Source: Actinomycetota bacterium (GTDB lineage Bacteria; Actinomycetota; Acidimicrobiia; Acidimicrobiales; Acidimicrobilacustridaceae). From it: a stretch of 35,688 nt of DNA. Of this stretch, positions 1-10,210 are shown piece after piece. Below the pieces are notes generated by a model. It was not told where the DNA came from, searched no databases, and was given only the letters and a program-made list of their open reading frames with translations. Location: assembly GCA_009699125.1 (NCBI GenBank), contig WLOT01000005.1:1-35688 (forward strand), written 5' to 3'. Every line of letters starts with the position of its first letter. The stretch's first letter is position 1. The position numbers and the translations under genes were made by a program.

Positions 1-11
1 ATCCTCTGATC

Positions 12-536
12 TCAGAACGATTCACGGAGTTGGGACAGACGCTGACGCACAGAACCGTCGATGACGGTGTCGCCGATCTGGGTGACGATGCCACCGAGGA
101 CGCTGGGGTCGACATCGACCACGACCTCGATCTGCTTGCCGGTCTTCTTCGCCAAAGCGGCGGCGAGACGGGACTTCTGTTCGTCGGTCAGTGCGACCGC
201 CGAACGAACCTGCGCAACAACCTTGTCGCCGGTTGCAGCGTTACGAGCAAGCATGCTGTCGACAATGATCGGCAGGTCGCGAACTCGGCCGTTGGTGATG
301 GTGGTGGACACCAACGAGATAGTGAGTGCGTGTGCTTTGCCTTCGAGCAGGTCTTGAACGATCTGCGTGCGGAGCTCGGCAGGAAGGTGCGGATCGGAAA
401 GCGTGTTGCGCAGTTCGTCGTTACCTTCGATCGTGCGCGAAACACGAAAGAGTTCGTCGAGCACCTCGTTGCCCGAGCCTTCGGCACGAACAAGTGAGAG
501 GAATGCGCCGGCGTAGAGGTCGGTACGGTCGCTCAT
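12..536 (-). CDS. atpH: ATP synthase F1 subunit delta
   Basis: OSCP/delta-like protein ending GGIVTQIGDTVIDGSVRQRLSQLRESF; first of an atp gene run; start overlaps the stop of the upstream b subunit gene. Confidence 0.95.
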   Translation of the reverse strand: MSDRTDLYAGAFLSLVRAEGSGNEVLDELFRVSRTIEGNDELRNTLSDPHLPAELRTQIVQDLLEGKAHALTISLVSTTITNGRVRDLPIIVDSMLARNAATGDKVVAQVRSAVALTDEQKSRLAAALAKKTGKQIEVVVDVDPSVLGGIVTQIGDTVIDGSVRQRLSQLRESF

Positions 537-1084
537 GAGCCTGCCCCCACGCTGTTGATGTAGCTATCGATGAGTTCGGTTTGCGTTGCCGCATCGAGGC
601 TGTTGGCCACAACCTTTTCGGCCGCACCAAGTGCGAGCACTCCGATTTCGGCTTGAAGATCAGAGGTGGCCTGCGACTTGGCTGATTCGGCATCGGCAAG
701 ACCGCGTGCCTTGAGGTCGGCTGCATCGGTGCCGGCACGAGTGATGATCTGTGCCTTCACGGTCTGTGCGTCGGTGCGAGCCCCAGCGATGATGCGCTGA
801 CGTTCATCGGCGGCGTTGGCGATGTTGGATTCAACTTCGGCCAACTTGGCCTCGGCCGCTGCACGGGTATCAGCGGCGGCGGTGACCTCGTTGCGGATGC
901 GGTCGATGCGACCGTTCCACATTGTCTTGACGGGGCCAAGGCCCTTCCAAAGGAACAGCAGGACAATAAGAGTGAACGAAATCGTTCCCCAAATGACCTC
1001 GTTGGTGTCGCCAGGAATGATGAAGCTGTTGGCGTGGTGGCCACCTTCGCCGGCAGCCTCACTCGCGAGAACAAAGAAATTCAT
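533..1084 (-). CDS. atpF: ATP synthase F0 subunit b
   Basis: N-terminal TM segment (IWGTISFTLIVLLFLWKGLGPV) followed by a long Ala/Glu/Arg-rich coiled coil; position in atp operon. Confidence 0.92.
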   Translation of the reverse strand: MNFFVLASEAAGEGGHHANSFIIPGDTNEVIWGTISFTLIVLLFLWKGLGPVKTMWNGRIDRIRNEVTAAADTRAAAEAKLAEVESNIANAADERQRIIAGARTDAQTVKAQIITRAGTDAADLKARGLADAESAKSQATSDLQAEIGVLALGAAEKVVANSLDAATQTELIDSYINSVGAGS

Positions 1085-1096
1085 GTGTCAGTCCTC

Positions 1097-1678
1097 TCAG
1101 TTCTGTCCGGCGGCGTTGACGTAGTCCTCGACGATGCGGCCCTGGGCAGCACGGTCAAGCGGCTTTTGGATAACGGCTTCGGCAGCACCCACAGCGATGT
1201 CAGTGATGGAGCCAGTGAGTTCGCTGCGGGCACGGGCCTTGGCGTCGGCAATTTCAGACGCCGCCTCGGCTCGGGCTGCGGCCACATCGGCCTCGGCAGC
1301 GGCGATCTGTGTGCGACGTTCGGCATCGCCTTCGGCCCGTGAGGCCTCGAGGATGGCGACGGCTTCGGCACGAGCACCGGCCAGACCGGCCTCGTACTGC
1401 TCGAGCTTGGCGACGCGCTCGGTCTCGGCTGCCTCGGCAGCGGCGAGATCGTCACGAACTTTGTCAGTGCGACCATCCATCACCTTGGTGATGCGCGGGA
1501 GCAGCACGAACTTCATCAGCGCCCACAGCGCGATGAAGAAGATCGCTGCCCAGAACATCTCATTGACGGTGGGGAGGATCGGGTTCTTGACCGTCTTGGC
1601 GTCACCCGCGGCCTGACCAAGCAGATTGTCAGCCTCATTTACGGCCTGATTGGCCAAAACCAGAATCGAAGCGAGCAC
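1097..1678 (-). CDS. atpF: ATP synthase F0 subunit b (second, b'-like copy)
   Basis: TM segment (MFWAAIFFIALWALMKFVLLPRI) plus coiled coil; tail resembles the neighbouring b subunit. Confidence 0.9.
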   Translation of the reverse strand: MLASILVLANQAVNEADNLLGQAAGDAKTVKNPILPTVNEMFWAAIFFIALWALMKFVLLPRITKVMDGRTDKVRDDLAAAEAAETERVAKLEQYEAGLAGARAEAVAILEASRAEGDAERRTQIAAAEADVAAARAEAASEIADAKARARSELTGSITDIAVGAAEAVIQKPLDRAAQGRIVEDYVNAAGQN

Positions 1679-1767
1679 GTGGAACTCCTTGGAGCGTGCG
1701 TCGTGGACAGAAAAGAAACTGCGTCAGTGCAAAAACTTCAGTGCAAAAAAACTTCGGTGCAGCGAAT

Positions 1768-1823
1768 CCTTTTGGGCGTCACCTGCCCCGCCGGAGCGGG
1801 GACAGGTGCGCAACACCCAAAAG
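1768..1823 (-). terminator. Large stem-loop between atpE and the first b subunit gene (attenuator or 3' stabiliser candidate)
   Basis: CCTTTTGGG(1768-1776)...CACCTGCCCCG/CGGGGACAGGTG...CCCAAAAGG(1815-1823); T7 and T5 tracts follow on the minus strand (1727-1756). Confidence 0.6.
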
Positions 1824-1828
1824 GAGAA

Positions 1829-2986
<1,158 letters not shown>

Positions 2987-2990
<4 letters not shown>

Positions 2991-3436
2991 TTGGAGGTCG
3001 ACTCCTTCGAAGCAGGTGTGGGCTTAAGCCCGGGGTAAGCGATGGAAAGGGAGACACGCTTCATCTCCCAGAACAAAAGACCGAGGTGAGTCGTAACGAT
3101 GGTGATGCCAAGGGGCACCAACTCGACCCACGAGGCTGTCCGGACAAGCCAGATAGCCAGAAAAATTAAGGACAAACGAATCAGATAACCGAAGAGCGCT
3201 GCGCCCATGACGAATCCCGGAGAGATACGCCCGGCCCAGGTCAGCATCGCGGCGGCAAGCACGAAGTTCGCCACAACGATCGCAAGACCATAGGCGGTGG
3301 AGAGGGCCCCGTGGACACCCCAGATGAAACCAAATGCGATGATGAGAATCGGCCCAATAATTGCGGCCTTTTTCACCATGTCGCGAGCGATCATCGCCTC
3401 GGGTGCATCGCTATCAACATGGATCGGTGAGGTCAT
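2987..3436 (-). CDS. ATP synthase subunit I-like membrane protein
   Basis: Four-TM protein directly upstream of atpB; start MTSPIHVD overlaps the preceding stop (ATGA). Confidence 0.7.
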
Positions 3437-3681
3437 CGTTGCGCCCATGGACCGTTCGCTTCGTGGTGTTCCATCTCAGAGCGATACGTGAAGTAGATCT
3501 TCGTGACGGCACCGACGAGGCCGAGCAGGCCGAAAGTGATCGTGAGAACCGGGACAGTTCCGAACAAGCGATCGAGTCCGTAGCCAATGACGGCGAGGAG
3601 CAACGGCGAAAAGACGAGCTCGTAGCCGCCCGTGGTTCGTCCCATTTGCTGTGTGAGTTCGCGCCGTTGCGAATTCTTCAC
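3433..3681 (-). CDS. AtpZ/AtpI-family small membrane protein
   Basis: Two TM helices (ELVFSPLLLAVIGYGLDRLFG; LTITFGLLGLVGAVTKIYF) at head of atp operon; GTG start at 3681 preceded by AAGG. Confidence 0.65.
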   Translation of the reverse strand: MKNSQRRELTQQMGRTTGGYELVFSPLLLAVIGYGLDRLFGTVPVLTITFGLLGLVGAVTKIYFTYRSEMEHHEANGPWAQR

Positions 3682-3746
3682 CGCGCACCTTGGTGTGTCG
3701 GAGGAATGATGGACCGATCGACAACACCCAAACCTGCGTGTCGCTG

Positions 3747-3770
3747 ACCTTGTGAAACTGCGCACAAGGT
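3747..3770. promoter_or_regulatory. Perfect 8-bp inverted repeat ACCTTGTG-N8-CACAAGGT overlapping a putative -10 (TACCTT) for the atp operon
   Basis: Direct reading; lies 10 bp past the wecA-like stop and upstream of the AtpZ-like gene; no T-tract follows. Confidence 0.5.
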
Positions 3771-3780
3771 AGGCGCGCCG

Positions 3781-5016
3781 TTAATTTTCCGCAACTTTTC
3801 CCTGCTCTTCATCCGCAACCGGGGCTGGGGCACCGAACTCGATTGGCCCGGTGGCCTCGGACTGGTCGAGTCCAGCGCGGCGGCGGTTGTCCCGGGCCTC
3901 GTCTCTGGCCAGGCGACGACGCTCAATTCGTACTCCCGGATGCAGGATCGTGAAGAGCGATAAGAGGATGGCGGCGATCCCGAACGGCACGATGCCATCG
4001 CCTGAACCGCTGTAAATCGGCCACAGAACGAAGCCACTTAGCAGGGCAGTCCAGGTCCAGAGAATGAAGACACTGCGGCGATGTCCGTGACCAAGCGCCA
4101 TGAGGCGATGGTGCAGGTGGCCTTTATCGGCATTGGAGATGCCGCTGCGGGAACGGGCTCGCCGAATGATGGCGAACAGCGTGTCGATGACCGGTACCCC
4201 GAGGATGACGAGCGGAATGAGCAGCGGGGCAAAGAAGAAGAAGGAGCTGCCCGAGTACGACCGATCGGTACGCCCACCAACAACCATGGTCGATGCCGCC
4301 ATCAACAAACCGAGGAGCAGAGCTCCGGCGTCGCCCATGAAAATTTTGGCGGGGTGAATGTTGTGGGGAAGAAAGCCGATGCACGCACCGAGAGCAACGA
4401 TGGCGACGAGTGGACCGACATTCCCAGCCGCCAACAGTCCTTCGCCACCAAGTTCGTGGGCATAGAGGAAAAACGTCGCAGCGGCGATGGCCACAATGCC
4501 ACCGGCCAAACCATCAAGCCCGTCGATCAGGTTGATGGCGTTTGCCATACCGACGACCCACACCACCGAGATCAAGTACGACCAATCGGTGGAAAGTACG
4601 AAAACGCCAGCAAACGGCACGCGGAATACGAGTATCGAAATTCCTGAGATGACAAGCACACTCGCAGCAAGAGTGATGCCCGCGATTTTCGCCGGTGCCG
4701 AAACTTCTTTCAGATCGTCGATGACACCAACAACGGCGATGACGATTGCAGCGAGCACCAACCCGAGTGGCTCAGTACTGCCGTTGAAAACAACATCGAA
4801 TGATCCCATGCACCATGCGGTGAACATTCCCGCGAGAACACCGAGCAGCATCGCAACGCCACCAAGAGTGGGAGTTGGACGTTCGTGCACATGACGCGCA
4901 TCGGGACGCACGACCGCGCCAATCCGAAACGACAAACGCCGAACTCCGAACAAGGTCACAAACGTCGTGGCGGCAACGACCGCCAAGACGATTGCGTATG
5001 CGCCGATGCTCGGCAC
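3781..5016 (-). CDS. wecA: WecA/Rfe/MraY-family undecaprenyl-phosphate glycosyl-1-phosphate transferase
   Basis: Motifs ERPTPTLGGVAM, VGVIDDLKE, NAINLIDGLDGLAGG, KIFMGDAGALLLG, GHLHHRLMALGHGHRR. Confidence 0.93.
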   Translation of the reverse strand: MPSIGAYAIVLAVVAATTFVTLFGVRRLSFRIGAVVRPDARHVHERPTPTLGGVAMLLGVLAGMFTAWCMGSFDVVFNGSTEPLGLVLAAIVIAVVGVIDDLKEVSAPAKIAGITLAASVLVISGISILVFRVPFAGVFVLSTDWSYLISVVWVVGMANAINLIDGLDGLAGGIVAIAAATFFLYAHELGGEGLLAAGNVGPLVAIVALGACIGFLPHNIHPAKIFMGDAGALLLGLLMAASTMVVGGRTDRSYSGSSFFFFAPLLIPLVILGVPVIDTLFAIIRRARSRSGISNADKGHLHHRLMALGHGHRRSVFILWTWTALLSGFVLWPIYSGSGDGIVPFGIAAILLSLFTILHPGVRIERRRLARDEARDNRRRAGLDQSEATGPIEFGAPAPVADEEQGKVAEN

Positions 5017-5036
5017 GGTGTCGAAGACTCCCCGAC

Positions 5037-6278
5037 TCAGCCGTAGGGGGTGAAGTTGGCGCAGAGTGCAGCAACATCGGTGCGCACGGCGGCGATGGCT
5101 GCGTCGTCGGTGCGACCGCGAAGTGCACGGGCAATCAACGATGCGATCTGCGCCATTTCGGGCTCGGTCATGCCCTGCGTTGTCACTGCTGGAGTACCGA
5201 TGCGAACACCACTGGTAACGAACGGCGAGCGAGGGTCGTCAGGAATCGTGTTCTTGTTCAGCGTGATACCAGCAAGGTCGAGCACAGCCTGTGCTTCCTT
5301 GCCCGTGAGTTCCGCATCGAAACCACGAAGATCAACCAAGCAGAGATGGTTATCGGTGCCACCTGAGACCAAACGGAATCCTTCTTTGGCAAGCGCTTCT
5401 GCAAGCGCAGCAGAGTTCTTCACGATCTGCTGCGCGTAACCCTTGAACGATGGGTCGGCTGCTTCACGGAATGCAACTGCCTTCGCGGCGATGGCATTTT
5501 CAAGCGGCCCACCCTGCAAGCCAGGGAACATCGCCTTGTCGATTGCCGCCGCGTGTTCAGCGCGGCTGAGGATGCAGCCACCGCGTGGACCGCGCAGAGT
5601 CTTGTGCGTGGTGAAAGTAACGACGTCGGCGTACTGCACGGGATTGGGATGCACGCCGCCGGCAATGAGGCCAGCAATATGCGCTGCGTCGAACATAAGC
5701 AGCGCGCCAATTTCGTCGGCGATTTCACGAATAGGCGCTGGATCGATGATGCGCGGGTATGCGGTAGCACCAGCAATGATCATCTTCGGACGTTCACGCA
5801 GCGCGGTTTCGCGCATTTGGTCCATGTCGATTCGTTCGTCAGACATGTTGACGCCGTACGCCACGAAGTTATAGAAGCGACCAGAGATGTTGACGGGCGA
5901 ACCATGGGTGAGATGACCGCCGTGATCAAGGCTGAGGCCCATGACTTTGTCGCCCTGCTCGAGAAGTGCGAGATACACGCCGAGGTTGGCGTTGGCACCC
6001 GAATGAGGTTGAACGTTGGCGTGCTCGGCGCCGAAAAGTTCCTTCACCCGGTCGCGAGCGATGTCTTCGATCTCGTCGACGATCTCGTTGCCGCCGTAAT
6101 AACGCTTGCCGGGGTAACCCTCGGAGTACTTGTTGGTGAGCACCGAACCCGTGGCGCGCATGACTGCGGGTGACGTGAAGTTCTCGGAAGCGATGAGCTG
6201 CAGCGTGGTGTTCTGACGTTCGACCTCGGAATCGATAAGTCCGAAAAGCGTGTCGTCGTTGTCAGCGGGCCAGGGCAT
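5037..6278 (-). CDS. glyA: Serine hydroxymethyltransferase
   Basis: SHMT motifs ([51 protein letters not shown]); GAGGAG before ATG at 6278. Confidence 0.98.
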   Translation of the reverse strand: MPWPADNDDTLFGLIDSEVERQNTTLQLIASENFTSPAVMRATGSVLTNKYSEGYPGKRYYGGNEIVDEIEDIARDRVKELFGAEHANVQPHSGANANLGVYLALLEQGDKVMGLSLDHGGHLTHGSPVNISGRFYNFVAYGVNMSDERIDMDQMRETALRERPKMIIAGATAYPRIIDPAPIREIADEIGALLMFDAAHIAGLIAGGVHPNPVQYADVVTFTTHKTLRGPRGGCILSRAEHAAAIDKAMFPGLQGGPLENAIAAKAVAFREAADPSFKGYAQQIVKNSAALAEALAKEGFRLVSGGTDNHLCLVDLRGFDAELTGKEAQAVLDLAGITLNKNTIPDDPRSPFVTSGVRIGTPAVTTQGMTEPEMAQIASLIARALRGRTDDAAIAAVRTDVAALCANFTPYG

Positions 6279-6361
6279 GGCGGATCTCCTCGTGCGGTGT
6301 GGCATGGATGGTAGTGCCGCACCTTCGGACGCCGACCCGCTCGGCAAGTACGTTGCCGGAC

Positions 6362-7888
6362 ATGGCTCTCGAACTCGATCCCCGACTTCCAATAATCGTC
6401 GGCACCGGACAGATCATGATCCGCGACGCAGCGACCGAACCTCTCGAACCCGCCGACCTCATGGCCGAGGCCTTGCGCCGGGCCGAAACCGACAGTGGCG
6501 GAACGGGGCTACTCACCGGTGCCGATCAGGTGCTGACGGTCAGCGAACTCTCATGGAAGTACCGCAATCCGGCCCTTGCGGTTGCTGAGCGCATTGGGGC
6601 GACGCCCCGACGCCTCGCCACCTCCGTCGTGGGCGGAAATCTGGCCGGTGTCATGGTCGCCCGGGCCGCAGCCGACATTCAGGCCGGCGCCGCCGATGTG
6701 ATCGTCATCACCGGAGGTGAAGCAACCCGGACTCGATCTCGCCTCCGCAAGGCTGGGCTCGAACCGGAATGGTCAACCCAAGCCGACTCGGTCGAGTCGC
6801 CCGAATCGATCGGCGACCTTCGTCCGCTCGTTGATGAGATCGAAAATGCCCGCGGGGTTCGATTGCCCGTTCACGTGTACCCGTTGTTTGAAGTTGCACT
6901 TCGGGCCCGACTCGGACTGAGCGTCGATGACCACATCGCACGCGTTGGTTCGCTGTGGTCAGCGTTCTCTGACGTTGCAGCAACGAATCCAAACGCCTGG
7001 ATTCGCACTCCCCTTTCCGGAACCGAGATCACGGTTGCCTCGGCCGAGAACCGAATGATCGCGTGGCCCTACACAAAGCGGCTTTGCTCAAACAACCAAG
7101 TCGATCAAGGTGCCGCAGTCATCATCACCTCGGTTGCAGCCGCCGAACGTGCCGGCGTTCCTCGCGACCGGTGGGTCTTCCTTCACGCTGGCGCCGAAGC
7201 GATCGACCACTGGAACGTTTCACATCGCGTCGACTTGTGTTCATCACCCGCGCTTCGAACTGCCGGACGCGATGCATTCGCACTTGCAGGCATCGCATCC
7301 GACGACATTGCTCATATCGATCTGTACTCGTGCTTCCCAGCGGCGGTTCAGATCGGCGCAATTGAACTTGGACTCATTCCTGCGGCCGACACAAATGGCG
7401 AAGGATGGGGCGGCGTTGGTGCAACGCGTCCGCTCACCGTCACCGGAGGCATGACATTTGCTGGGGGCCCACTGAACAACTACCCGACGCATGGTCTTGC
7501 AACGATGGTCGAAACGTTGCGCAATGACGCTGGCTCCGTCGGCCTTTGCACCGCAAACGGTGGTTACACCACCGAACACGCCGTTCTCATCGCTTCGACC
7601 GAACCTCCAGCGGCTGGTGCCTATCGATACTCGAATCCACAAGCCGAAGTCGACGCGCTTCCGAGCGTTGCATGCGATGACACGTGGAGAGGCGCCGTCA
7701 CCATTGAGAGCGCGACCGTTGTGTTTGAAGATGTTCCAACCCACGCGCTCATTGCGACGCGCACACCAGAAGGCCAGCGCTCTTGGGGAATGTCCACCGA
7801 CACGAACTTTATGAATGCCGCTATGACAACAGAGCTTGTTGGATTGGGCGCGCAACGCTCCGCAGACGGAACCGTTTCAATTGACTGA
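6362..7888 (+). CDS. Thiolase-family acetyl-CoA acetyltransferase-like protein
   Basis: Thiolase-like architecture ([11 protein letters not shown]..., [58 protein letters not shown]). Confidence 0.8.
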   Translation: MALELDPRLPIIVGTGQIMIRDAATEPLEPADLMAEALRRAETDSGGTGLLTGADQVLTVSELSWKYRNPALAVAERIGATPRRLATSVVGGNLAGVMVARAAADIQAGAADVIVITGGEATRTRSRLRKAGLEPEWSTQADSVESPESIGDLRPLVDEIENARGVRLPVHVYPLFEVALRARLGLSVDDHIARVGSLWSAFSDVAATNPNAWIRTPLSGTEITVASAENRMIAWPYTKRLCSNNQVDQGAAVIITSVAAAERAGVPRDRWVFLHAGAEAIDHWNVSHRVDLCSSPALRTAGRDAFALAGIASDDIAHIDLYSCFPAAVQIGAIELGLIPAADTNGEGWGGVGATRPLTVTGGMTFAGGPLNNYPTHGLATMVETLRNDAGSVGLCTANGGYTTEHAVLIASTEPPAAGAYRYSNPQAEVDALPSVACDDTWRGAVTIESATVVFEDVPTHALIATRTPEGQRSWGMSTDTNFMNAAMTTELVGLGAQRSADGTVSID

Positions 7889-7901
7889 ATCAGTTGATGA
7901 C

Positions 7902-8333
7902 TTAGCCGTCGCTCAAGTTCGCTTTTAAGCGAGCAGCGAGCAACGTGTGCACTCGCTCCTCGGCCTTCGGCATTTCAGTCAAAAGTTTTTGAAACGCTTT
8001 CGTGTCGAACGCGAGCAACGCCATCGGTGTGGTGGCAACGACTGTTGCGGTACGTGGCCGACGGTCGATCAGCGACATCTCACCGACCATGGAACCTGGC
8101 CCGAGCGTGACGAGGTGTTCCTCGCCTACAAAGACCTCGGCCTCGCCCGATTCGATGACGTAACACTCCTGGCCGACTCGACCTTGATCGATCAGAAGCA
8201 CCCCCGCCTCGATCTCGACATCGTCGGCCAACTCGGCCACTCGATCGAGTTCCGCGTCGCTGAACCCCTCAAAGAAGGCCAGTCCTCTCAGTCGAGAGGC
8301 GCCATTGACTGCCTTTTTTCGCTTTCCGAACAC
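7902..8333 (-). CDS. Cyclic nucleotide-binding domain (CRP-like sensor) protein
   Basis: FFEGFSDAELDRVAELAD...GSMVGEMSLIDRRPRTATVVATTPMALLAFD; GTG start at 8333 preceded by AAAGGTGG; no HTH visible. Confidence 0.8.
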   Translation of the reverse strand: MFGKRKKAVNGASRLRGLAFFEGFSDAELDRVAELADDVEIEAGVLLIDQGRVGQECYVIESGEAEVFVGEEHLVTLGPGSMVGEMSLIDRRPRTATVVATTPMALLAFDTKAFQKLLTEMPKAEERVHTLLAARLKANLSDG

Positions 8334-8415
8334 AATTCCCACCTTTCGGCATGGACGGGTGCCCCCGTCCGCGACGATGGTAGGCGCAACCCGCTTCATC
8401 TGACCGGAGGAATTC

Positions 8416-9318
8416 ATGGTCTCGGAAATCTTTGACCCAACCGCATGGCGCCCCGTCCCCGGTTTTGAGGACTTCACCGACATCACGTACCACCGCGCGG
8501 TCGATCAGGGAACGGTCCGGGTCGCGTTCAACCGCCCCGAGATCCGCAATGCGTTTCGACCGCAAACTGTCGATGAGCTCTATAAGGCGCTTGACCATGC
8601 ACGCATGTCGAGTGATGTCGGCTGCGTGTTGCTCACCGGCAACGGTCCGTCGCCACGAGACGGTGGATGGGCGTTCTGTTCCGGCGGCGATCAACGGATT
8701 CGCGGCAAGGACGGCTACAAGTACGCCGACGGTGAAACTGCCGACACCATCGACCCCGCACGAAGCGGACGACTTCACATCCTCGAGGTGCAGCGACTCA
8801 TCCGCTTCATGCCCAAGGTCGTGATCTGCGTCGTTCCTGGCTGGGCAGCCGGTGGCGGACACAGTCTTCATGTTGTGTGTGATCTCACACTCGCCAGTGC
8901 AGAACATGCGAAGTTCAAACAGACCGATGCCGATGTTGCCAGTTTCGATGGCGGATTCGGCTCGGCGTATCTCGCGAGGCAAGTCGGGCAAAAGTTTGCT
9001 CGCGAGATTTTCTTCTTAGGTCGCGAATACAGCGCAGAGCAGATGTTCCAAATGGGCGCGGTCAATGAAGTTGTTCCGCATGCTGATCTCGAAAAGGTCG
9101 CGCTTGAGTGGGCAGCGATGATCAATGGCAAGAGCCCAACCGCACAACGAATGTTGAAGTATTCGTTCAACCTCATTGATGACGGGCTTGTTGGTCAACA
9201 AATCTTCGCTGGCGAAGCGACGCGCCTTGCCTACGGAACCGACGAAGCAGCCGAAGGTCGAGATTCATTTCTCGAAAAGCGCGACCCCGATTGGTCCGCC
9301 TATCCGTGGCATTTCTGA
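8416..9318 (+). CDS. menB: 1,4-dihydroxy-2-naphthoyl-CoA synthase
   Basis: Crotonase fold with MenB features (FCSGGDQRIRGKDGY, PGWAAGGGHSLHVVCDLTLAS, FDGGFGSAYLARQVGQKFAREIFFLGR, C-terminal FLEKRDPDWSAYPWHF); GGAGGAA RBS. Confidence 0.95.
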   Translation: MVSEIFDPTAWRPVPGFEDFTDITYHRAVDQGTVRVAFNRPEIRNAFRPQTVDELYKALDHARMSSDVGCVLLTGNGPSPRDGGWAFCSGGDQRIRGKDGYKYADGETADTIDPARSGRLHILEVQRLIRFMPKVVICVVPGWAAGGGHSLHVVCDLTLASAEHAKFKQTDADVASFDGGFGSAYLARQVGQKFAREIFFLGREYSAEQMFQMGAVNEVVPHADLEKVALEWAAMINGKSPTAQRMLKYSFNLIDDGLVGQQIFAGEATRLAYGTDEAAEGRDSFLEKRDPDWSAYPWHF

Positions 9319-9375
9319 CCTGCGGTCCGCGGGCACTTCTCACCTGCACCGGATGCACTTCTAAGGCAAGCGACC

Positions 9376-10209
9376 TCAGGTCGCAACAACGACGACGACG
9401 CCGATGAGCGCCAACGCCGCACCGATCCACTGCTCGCGTTCAAGGCGCTCATGGTGAACTTGCCGTGCAAGCACAAGTGTCATCACGGGGAACATTGATG
9501 CCAGTGCAGCAACCACTGGCAGAGAACCCGACTGCGTCGCTACGCCATAAAGCGTCACAGCAATGACGTCACCAATTCCAGCAATAGCAACCATCGGGAG
9601 CACCGAAGTCGCCGGTCGTCGCGGCGCCCTTATCGAAAGGACGGCCCCAACCAGCACGACTGGGTAGACAACTCGCATGATGAGGAGTGTCGAATAGGCG
9701 CTGTGTTCGCTCCCGTTCGCTACCGCGAGTAACGAAATGCCAATCCCTAACGCTGCTCCGAGCGCCAAAAGGATTGGACGATGTCCGCCGGTACGGAAAT
9801 CACGAATATGCGGTCCCCCAGCAAGGATCACGCCAACAACCGCAATCGCGATTCCGATGGTCTGAGCGAGTCCCGGGCTCTCGCCTCGCAAGAAACCAGC
9901 AACAACCGGGACAAGGACCGACGTACTGGCGATAGGTGCCACCACGCCCATAGGTCCGGTTGCAAGTCCCCGGTAGAGCAACACGATGCCGATTGAACAC
10001 GAAACACCAGCAACGACACCCCAGCCCACAACCGACGAATCAAAAACCAAATCGCCACTGACGATGGCAATCACAGAAATGACTGGAAGCGCAATCAGGC
10101 TCGCCCACAACAACACCGTCGTCGATGGAGACTTCTTTGAGGCGGTACCACCAAAGAAGTCTGAAGTTCCCCAAAGCGCCGAGGAAATCAAAGCAAGAAG
10201 GATCGGCAT
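9376..10209 (-). CDS. EamA/DMT-superfamily transporter
   Basis: About ten TM helices with paired EamA-like halves (SSALWGTSDFFGG..., LALIGVVVVV). Confidence 0.85.
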   Translation of the reverse strand: MPILLALISSALWGTSDFFGGTASKKSPSTTVLLWASLIALPVISVIAIVSGDLVFDSSVVGWGVVAGVSCSIGIVLLYRGLATGPMGVVAPIASTSVLVPVVAGFLRGESPGLAQTIGIAIAVVGVILAGGPHIRDFRTGGHRPILLALGAALGIGISLLAVANGSEHSAYSTLLIMRVVYPVVLVGAVLSIRAPRRPATSVLPMVAIAGIGDVIAVTLYGVATQSGSLPVVAALASMFPVMTLVLARQVHHERLEREQWIGAALALIGVVVVVAT

Positions 10210-10210
10210 G

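Noticed and set aside
7870-7915. Possible terminator between the convergent thiolase-like and cyclic nucleotide-binding genes
   Set aside because: Only a weak, mismatched AT-rich inverted repeat (TTGACTGAATCAGTTGA) and no T-tract
8269-8991. 240-aa minus-strand ORF antisense to menB
   Set aside because: Opposite a confident menB; not protein-like
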